In this document: piece by piece, positions 39,708 through 40,606 of the stretch
Position numbering within the stretch: position 1 is the first letter of the stretch
How the letters are laid out: every line of letters begins with the position of its first letter
Assembly: GCA_003552565.1 (NCBI GenBank)
Contig: PUNB01000062.1
Location: forward strand, 1-40,606
Length of the DNA: 40,606 nt
Reading direction: 5' to 3'
Origin: Lentisphaerota bacterium
Lineage (GTDB): Bacteria > Verrucomicrobiota > Lentisphaeria > Oligosphaerales > PUNB01
The notes under the pieces: generated by a model
Told to the model about the DNA's origin: nothing
Seen by the model: only the letters and a program-made list of their open reading frames with translations
Databases searched by the model: none
Translations under genes and position numbers: made by a program

Positions 39708-40606
39708 TACAATTGTCCTTTTACTGTTAATCAGGGTTTACATTTTCAGTCTACATATAACATCACCCGCGGCTAATGTTTAAGCCACAGGCATCCGGGA
39801 TGCTTATGTGAGACTTCGTCTCGGTGATCGGTTATCAGTCATCCGAGTGCCGTACTCGTACACGTACTCGTACACTCAAATCTCCGGGGTCAGAAATAAT
39901 GACGATTAGCGTATACGAGTACGTGTAAAAGTACGTAGAGTCTCTCCCTCGGGGTATCCGGCGCTTCGCTCCGGCGGTCGAGATGGTGGCCGGAGCTTCC
40001 AGCTCCGGATTGTCAGGCGCATCGCGCCGGCGGCCGGGCTTATGTGAGACTTCGCGTTGTTAACCTTGTCCCGAATCCGCCTCAGGCGGATCACAAACCT
40101 GATTCCAAAGCCTAAAAACACTAGACAAGGTGCGAGACAAGGTGCGAGACAAGGTTTATTATGCCGCAACAGTCTCTACCTCAGGGTATCAGGCGCCTCG
40201 CGCCGGCGGTCGGGCTTATGTGAAACACGGTTCGTCGTTGTTCGTTTTATATCAGTGTTAATCAGTGTCCATCCGTGGTTCTAATAAAAAAATTGCGGCG
40301 TGAATGAGGACAGATTTAAGTGTACGAGTACGTGTACGAGTACGGGAAATGCTGCGGTATCGTTATACGGTTTCGTACTCGTACACCTACTCGTACACGC
40401 AAATCTTTCGTATCCTGCCTGCTGCCCCGAGGGAGAGACTTGTTGAATGTGTCACCTGAACACTGAAACCTGAAACCGCGAAGTCTCACATAAGCCCTAC
40501 CGCCGGCGCGCGGCGCCTGATACCCCGTAGAAGAAACAGGGAACACTAATAATGAATTTTGAATTCTGAATTCTGAATGTTGAGTTTCGGACAGACCAGA
40601 CAGTTC
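39708..40606. repeat. 899-bp right-edge repeat mosaic
   Basis: No gene is seen. In order: 39813-39944 (match to 191-321); 39956-40042 (inverted match to 24359-24446), containing the palindrome CCGGAGCTTCCAGCTCCGG; 40062-40227 (match to 2295-2460) with TCCGCCTCAGGCGGA (40076-40090) and 12-bp units at 40120-40155; a TCAGTGTTAATCAGTGTCCA text repeat (40250-40275) resembling 26770-26800; 40320-40442 (match to 26849-26968); CACCTGAACACTGAAACCTG repeats (40451-40475); a module copy (40481-40536); and GAATTCTGAATTCTGAATG (40561-40579). Confidence 0.93.

Noticed and set aside
1..40606. tRNA, rRNA or riboswitch genes
   Set aside because: No cloverleaf, rRNA segment or FMN/TPP-type aptamer was recognised by eye; a covariance-model search would be needed to exclude small ones.

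Overview
The window is an ordinary stretch of chromosome from a Gram-negative bacterium of medium GC content. Gram-negative affiliation follows from a Skp/OmpH-like chaperone, a GT9 heptosyltransferase-type LPS enzyme, a Do/HtrA protease and MurA. Several traits fit the PVC superphylum (Lentisphaerota/Kiritimatiellota/Verrucomicrobiota side): a MurA with Asp at the usual Cys position (known in Chlamydiae, among others), a zinc-ribbon Ser/Thr kinase with a single membrane span, and abundant short intergenic repeats. This is inference; no rRNA or tRNA gene is present to fix the taxonomy. The de novo glycine-betaine pair suggests a saline or marine habitat.

Layout. Bases 365-4763 (+): a mutarotase-like protein, a divergent class II aldolase, tmk, an HDOD protein and an aconitase-type small subunit (LeuD-like). 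5384-6421 (-): ribD. 6513-7004 (+): a YxjI/LURP-one-like protein. 7151-10179 (-): murA and the overlapping gpsA/plsY pair. 10522-13342 (-): a membrane-anchored kinase with degenerate motifs and a dCMP deaminase. 13475-14473 (+): a PfkB sugar-phosphate kinase. 14666-18079 (-): a GH3 glycosidase and thiI; each is followed by a GC-rich tandem array. 18543-24097 (+): OmpH/Skp-like protein, DUF2851 protein, then metallophosphoesterase, heptosyltransferase and an exported protein. 24581-26654: an endonuclease III-like glycosylase (-), divergent by 8 bp from a PHP phosphoesterase and YggS (+). 27342-30135 (-): an exported protein with a duplicated domain and the two glycine-betaine methyltransferases. 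30439-34397 (+): Do protease, FtsB/DivIC-like protein, orphan fumarase beta subunit, trpS, folK. 34524-35285 (+): a REP-associated (Y1/HUH) transposase. 35527-38907 (-): a large SWIM-SNF2 helicase. 39465-39707 (-): a small membrane protein.

The genes are mostly housekeeping: nucleotides (tmk, dCMP deaminase), cofactors (ribD, thiI, folK, YggS), envelope (murA, plsY/gpsA, heptosyltransferase, OmpH, Do protease, FtsB-like), osmoprotection and DNA repair.

The unusual part is the DNA between the genes. Nearly every intergenic gap above 300 bp is a mosaic of the same few repeat families: a 12-bp unit GCGAGACAAGGT in direct and inverted copies, a GTACGAGTAC-based stem-loop, the palindrome TCCGCCTSAGGCGGA, a CCGGCGC-GCGCCGG module bounded by AGTCTC and CTTATGTGAGACTTC, a CCTTTTCGCATA inverted repeat centred on CTAG, and wordy CCTGAAAC-type microrepeats. 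Blocks of 85-166 bp recur almost unchanged up to 40 kb apart, some inverted. A RAYT-type transposase in the same window makes a REP/BIME-like system a reasonable, untested explanation. Two related GC-rich tandem arrays bracket the GH3 gene in the same orientation.
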